Shown: one piece after another, positions 14,863 through 18,109 of the stretch
Layout: the number at the start of each line of letters is the position of its first letter
Numbering within the stretch: the first letter of the stretch is position 1
Origin: CAZYTO01 sp964650405
Lineage (GTDB): Bacteria; Acidobacteriota; Thermoanaerobaculia; Gp7-AA8
DNA length: 18,109 bases
Assembly (NCBI GenBank): GCA_964650405.1
Contig: CAZYTO010000095.1
Span: 1-18,109, forward strand
Direction of reading: 5' to 3'
Notes under the pieces: model-generated
Seen by the model: the letters and a program-made list of their open reading frames with translations, nothing else
What the model was told of the DNA's origin: nothing
The model's database searches: none
Position numbers and translations under genes: made by a program

Positions 14863-16245
14863 ATGAAACTGGCCGCGCTCGTGTCCCTCCTCTCCGCGGC
14901 CGCAGCACTCGCCGCTCCCGCGCACTCAGAGTGGCCGAAGTACTGCGGCAACCTCAATATGACCGGTACGGCTCAGGCCGCCGGTGCGATCTCTCCACAG
15001 ACCGCTCCTTTTTTCACAAGCCTCTGGTCGGTTAAGTTGAAGGGGCCCATCGCTTCGGAGCCGACCGTCGCCGATGACAAGGTTTACATCGGCGACTGGT
15101 CGGGCACGGAGTGGGTGCTCGATGCCGACACCGGGTTTCCCATCGCCCAGGCCAATCTCGGCACGACGACGCAGGCCCAGTGCGATCCGTCCACGCTCGG
15201 CATCACGTCCTCGGCCGCGATCGTCGACGGCGTGGTCTACGTCGCGGGCGGTGACAACGCTTTCTATGCGCTCGACGGCGATACGCTGAACGTCATCTGG
15301 CGCCAGGTCCTCGGCGACAACAACGCCGGCTACTACGGCTGGTGCTCGCCGGCGGTGGCGGGCGCGCGCGTGCTGCAGGGCGTCTCCAGCAATTGCGACA
15401 ATCCCTTCGTCCCGGGACGCATGGTCGGCCTCGATCTCTTCGACGGCGGTTTCATCGACGACTCTTCGATGATGGCCGGCGATCCCTTCGCGACCTACAT
15501 GGTCGGCTCCGGAATCTGGACGTCTCCGGCGGTCGACACGGTCAATCACGACGTCTTCGTGACCACGGCCTCGGCCTACGAGATCGAGGACGGCCTGGCA
15601 TACTCGATGGTCCGCCTCAGTCTCGATGACCTCTCTGTCTCCGAGTCGTGGAAGCTGATCGACGCCGACCCGGACGCCGACGCCGACTGGGGCACGTCGC
15701 CCACGCTCTTCGCTGACAGCCACGGCAACCAGCTCGTCGGCGCCGGTGAGAAGGACGGCCACTACTACGCGTTCAAGCGGCGCGGCATCGCCGACGGTCC
15801 GATCTGGAAGACGGAGCTTGCTCACGGCGGCGCCTGCCCGCAGTGCGCCGACGGCATCCTCTCCACCGCCGCGTATGACGGCGTCCACCTCTACGTGGGC
15901 ACGGGCCGGCCGGTCAACGGCGACGACGGCGACCTCGGCGCGGTCTACGCGCTCAACCCCGACGACGGCTCCATCCTCTGGCAGCACTACTTCCCCGCCC
16001 CGGTCATCGCGCCGATCTCCTACGCCAACGGAGTCGTCTTCACCGCGGTCGGCAAGAGCGCCGTGGCCCTCGAAGCGACCACCGGCAGACTGCTATGGCA
16101 GGGGCAGACCCAGGCCGGCTGCTTCGGCGGCGTGGCCATCACCGACCGCGGCATTGTCTTCGGCGACCTGGCAGGCAACCTCTACGCGTATGGGATCCCC
16201 GAGAACGTCCCGCCGCCGAAGACGAGAGCCGTGCGGGCGCGCTGA
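14863..16245 (+). CDS. Exported PQQ-like beta-propeller protein
   Basis: A 460-residue secreted protein built of quinoprotein-like propeller blades. Residues 1-18 are a signal peptide (MKLAALVSLLSAAAALAAP). At least seven blade repeats can be read, each with a pattern like xxSPAVxxxxVYVGxxDGxxYALDxxTGxxxW: for example ASEPTVADDKVYIGDWSGTEWVLDADTG (64-91), SSAAIVDGVVYVAGGDNAFYALDGDTLNVIW (116-146), WTSPAVDTVNHDVFVTT (219-235), STAAYDGVHLYVGTG (334-348) and APISYANGVVFTAVGKSAVALEATTGRLLW (383-412). Relatives include polyvinyl-alcohol dehydrogenase-like and BamB-like proteins; which, if any, applies here is unclear. An acidic run DADPDADADW (267-276) could bind calcium. Seven cysteines, including CPQC (325-328), suggest disulfides; there is no CxxCH haem site. 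It begins 48 bases after the MacB permease stop, with a hairpin over its start. Confidence 0.8.
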   Translation: MKLAALVSLLSAAAALAAPAHSEWPKYCGNLNMTGTAQAAGAISPQTAPFFTSLWSVKLKGPIASEPTVADDKVYIGDWSGTEWVLDADTGFPIAQANLGTTTQAQCDPSTLGITSSAAIVDGVVYVAGGDNAFYALDGDTLNVIWRQVLGDNNAGYYGWCSPAVAGARVLQGVSSNCDNPFVPGRMVGLDLFDGGFIDDSSMMAGDPFATYMVGSGIWTSPAVDTVNHDVFVTTASAYEIEDGLAYSMVRLSLDDLSVSESWKLIDADPDADADWGTSPTLFADSHGNQLVGAGEKDGHYYAFKRRGIADGPIWKTELAHGGACPQCADGILSTAAYDGVHLYVGTGRPVNGDDGDLGAVYALNPDDGSILWQHYFPAPVIAPISYANGVVFTAVGKSAVALEATTGRLLWQGQTQAGCFGGVAITDRGIVFGDLAGNLYAYGIPENVPPPKTRAVRAR

Positions 16246-16248
16246 GGG

Positions 16249-16275
16249 GCTGGCCGCACAGGAGGCTCGGCCAGC
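16249..16275 (+). repeat. Inverted repeat after the beta-propeller gene
   Basis: GCTGGCCG (16249-16256) is perfectly complementary to CGGCCAGC (16268-16275) across an 11-base loop, starting three bases after the TGA stop. No T-run follows, so it may stabilise the 3' end or act with Rho rather than as a standard intrinsic terminator. Confidence 0.5.
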
Positions 16276-16327
16276 GTTCACTCCACCGCAACAGGCGGCG
16301 CCCCATCCTCTGCTACTCTTCCGCCCC

Positions 16328-18109
16328 ATGCGCGCACCCGCCCTCGCCGCTTCCGCCCTGATCGCCGCCGTCTCCATCACCGGCACCGCCCGTCCTGCCT
16401 CTGCGCAGGAAAAACCGTCCAACACCGTCGAGGCCCGCCTCGCGGCACAGAACACGCTCTTCGAGGAGTACTGGCAGACGGAGCTCAAGCTCTCCCCGAT
16501 GCAGGCCACGGCCGTCGGCGACTACCGCTACAACGACCAGCTCGGGGACAACTCCATGGGAGCCGTGGCGCACCGGCATGAGGTCAACGCCTCCTTCCTG
16601 GCGCGCATCAAGGCCATCTCAGCCGAAGGCTTCGGCGAAGAGGACCGCACCTCGCACGACCTCTTCCTGCGTAACCTTCAGGAGAACATGGATGACTACG
16701 ACCTGAAGGACTACGAGATGCCGGTCAATGCCCAGGGCGGCATTCACACACGGCTGGCCGATCTGCCGCTCTCCGTGCCGCTGGACTCGGTCAAGCACTA
16801 CGAGGACTACATCGCCCGGCTTCACCAGATCCCGAAGGCCATGCTGCAGACCGAGGAAGTGCTGCGCGCCGGCGTGAAGGACCACCTGGTCATCGTCAAG
16901 TTCCTGGCCGAGAAGATCCCCACGCAGTGCGCCGGCGTCATTGCGTCCGACCCTTACCTGACGCCCATCGGAAAGATGCCGGCGAGCTTCCCCGACGCCG
17001 ACAAGAAACGGCTGGCCGATGCGATCACCGCGGCCGTCAATGACGAAGTGCTTCCCGCGTACAAACAGTTCGCGTCGTTCATCACCACCGACTACATCCC
17101 GTACTGCCGCACCACGCTGTCCATTGAAAGCCTGGCCGACGGCAAGCGCCGCTACCAGGCCGCCATCCGCCGCTCCACCACCACCAACCTGTCGCCGGAG
17201 GAGATCCACAAGATCGGTCTCGCCGAGTACGACCGCATCGTGGGAGAGATGACCGCCCTGGCCAAGGCCAACGGTTACGACGACCTGGCCGCGTTCCGCC
17301 AGCACATCGAGTCCGACCCGAAGTACAAAGCCGCCTCCGCGCAGGCCATCGTCGAGGACTTCGATCGCTACATCAAGCAGATGCGCCCGAAGCTCTCCCA
17401 GCTCTTCGGCACCATCCCGTCCGCGCCCGTGACGGTGGAGCCGATCCCCGACTTCCAGAAAGCGGCGTCCACGCACTACCAGACCGGCACTCCGGATGGG
17501 AAGCGCCCCGGCCGCGTCTCCGTCGCCGTCTCCGACTTCCAGAACCGCACCCTCATCAACGACGAAGCCGTGGCGTACCACGAGGGCATTCCCGGCCATC
17601 ACATGCAGCTCTCCATCCAGCAGACCCTCCAGGGGCTCCCCGAGTTCCGCAAGCACGGCGGCAACTCCGCGTACACCGAGGGTTGGGCGCTCTACTCCGA
17701 ACAGCTCGGAAAGGAAGCCGGGTTCTACCAGGACCCCGGCTCCGACTACGGCCGCCTGCGCTCGGAGCTCTTCCGCGCCGTCCGCCTCGTGGTCGACACG
17801 GGCATCCACGACATGGGGTGGAGCCGCGACCAGGTGGTCGACTTCATGCGCAAGTCGCACGCGGTCGACGAACCCACGATCCAGTCCGAGACCGACCGTT
17901 ACATCTCCTGGCCCGCGCAGGCCTGCAGCTACAAGCTCGGGCAGCTCAAGATTCGGGACCTGCGCAACCGGGCCACGCAGCAGCTCGGCTCCCACTTCGA
18001 CATCCGCAAGTTCCACGACGAAGTGCTCGCCGGCGGCAGCCTTCCGCTCGAACTGCTCGACGCCCGCGTAACCCGCTGGATCCATACGCAGGTACCCCAG
18101 GCCGCGGCG
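16328..18109 (+). CDS. Exported DUF885 metallopeptidase-like protein, 3' end cut by the window
   Basis: The frame is open from the ATG at 16328 to the last base, giving 594 residues without a stop; DUF885 proteins are about this long, so only a few residues should be missing. Residues 1-26 are a signal peptide (MRAPALAASALIAAVSITGTARPASA), so it acts in the periplasm or outside. The body is helical with the family signature AYHEGIPGHHMQ (H418, E419, H424, H425) followed by YTEGWALYSEQLG with E451, a likely set of metal ligands and catalytic Glu. DUF885 members are predicted zinc peptidases, but the spacing differs from the classical HExxH and few have been tested. The C-terminal part (QACSYKLGQLKIRDLR, then FHDEVLAGGSLPLELLDARVTRWI) is also typical. 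The ATG has no clear Shine-Dalgarno sequence. It follows the propeller gene by 82 bases. Confidence 0.9.
   Translation, partial: MRAPALAASALIAAVSITGTARPASAQEKPSNTVEARLAAQNTLFEEYWQTELKLSPMQATAVGDYRYNDQLGDNSMGAVAHRHEVNASFLARIKAISAEGFGEEDRTSHDLFLRNLQENMDDYDLKDYEMPVNAQGGIHTRLADLPLSVPLDSVKHYEDYIARLHQIPKAMLQTEEVLRAGVKDHLVIVKFLAEKIPTQCAGVIASDPYLTPIGKMPASFPDADKKRLADAITAAVNDEVLPAYKQFASFITTDYIPYCRTTLSIESLADGKRRYQAAIRRSTTTNLSPEEIHKIGLAEYDRIVGEMTALAKANGYDDLAAFRQHIESDPKYKAASAQAIVEDFDRYIKQMRPKLSQLFGTIPSAPVTVEPIPDFQKAASTHYQTGTPDGKRPGRVSVAVSDFQNRTLINDEAVAYHEGIPGHHMQLSIQQTLQGLPEFRKHGGNSAYTEGWALYSEQLGKEAGFYQDPGSDYGRLRSELFRAVRLVVDTGIHDMGWSRDQVVDFMRKSHAVDEPTIQSETDRYISWPAQACSYKLGQLKIRDLRNRATQQLGSHFDIRKFHDEVLAGGSLPLELLDARVTRWIHTQVPQAAA

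Noticed and set aside
14863..16245. Calling the propeller protein a PQQ-dependent alcohol dehydrogenase or BamB
   Set aside because: Blade repeats are clear, but I cannot identify the cofactor-binding residues, a haem site or the BamB lipobox, so only the fold-level call is kept.
16619..18085. 488-residue minus-strand open frame opposite the DUF885 gene
   Set aside because: The plus-strand frame encodes a full DUF885 protein with signal peptide and metal motif; the minus frame has biased composition and no domain.

Overview
The window is GC-rich bacterial chromosome, most likely from a Gram-negative member of Acidobacteriota (perhaps a Thermoanaerobaculia- or Vicinamibacteria-like lineage). 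That placement is inferred from the gene mix: tandem Oar-like TonB-dependent receptors with an N-terminal carboxypeptidase-regulatory-like domain, a GWxTD-domain protein, a DUF885 metallopeptidase-like protein, an exported M28 peptidase, a bactofilin and a lipoprotein MacA with MacB. No rRNA, tRNA, CRISPR array, phage gene or intact insertion sequence was seen.

Layout. Positions 1-7054 (+ strand) hold the 3' part of one large outer-membrane receptor, a GWxTD-domain exported protein and a second complete paralogous receptor, each followed by a strong intrinsic terminator. The second receptor is preceded by a leader of about 175 nt that could fold and ends in a terminator-like hairpin. Positions 7178-10929 (- strand) read, in transcription order: bactofilin, NAD(P)-dependent aldehyde dehydrogenase, a 57-residue YHS-domain protein and an exported M28 zinc peptidase. 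Positions 11295-14814 (+ strand) encode a MacA-type lipoprotein adaptor, a MacB-type ATPase and a separate MacB-type permease. Positions 14863-18109 (+ strand) encode an exported PQQ-like beta-propeller protein and a DUF885 protein that runs off the right edge.

How the genes fit together. Much of the window faces the cell envelope: large-substrate outer-membrane receptors, two exported or periplasmic metallopeptidase-like proteins and a tripartite-type exporter lacking a local TolC. A lifestyle based on peptides or polymers fits, but this is inference.

The least expected material lies between genes. Four intergenic regions (about 8730-8808, 10395-10453, 10944-11243 and 13446-13576) are each built from their own 7-12 bp microrepeat present in both orientations. 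One of them separates the MacB ATPase from its permease. A 9-bp hairpin abuts the start codon of the beta-propeller gene, and a 14-bp inverted repeat with an alternative local hairpin lies between convergent genes. A G11 tract in the M28 active-site region may be a sequencing artefact. I found no convincing complete new system; the microrepeat regions and the receptor leader are the best candidates for something undescribed.
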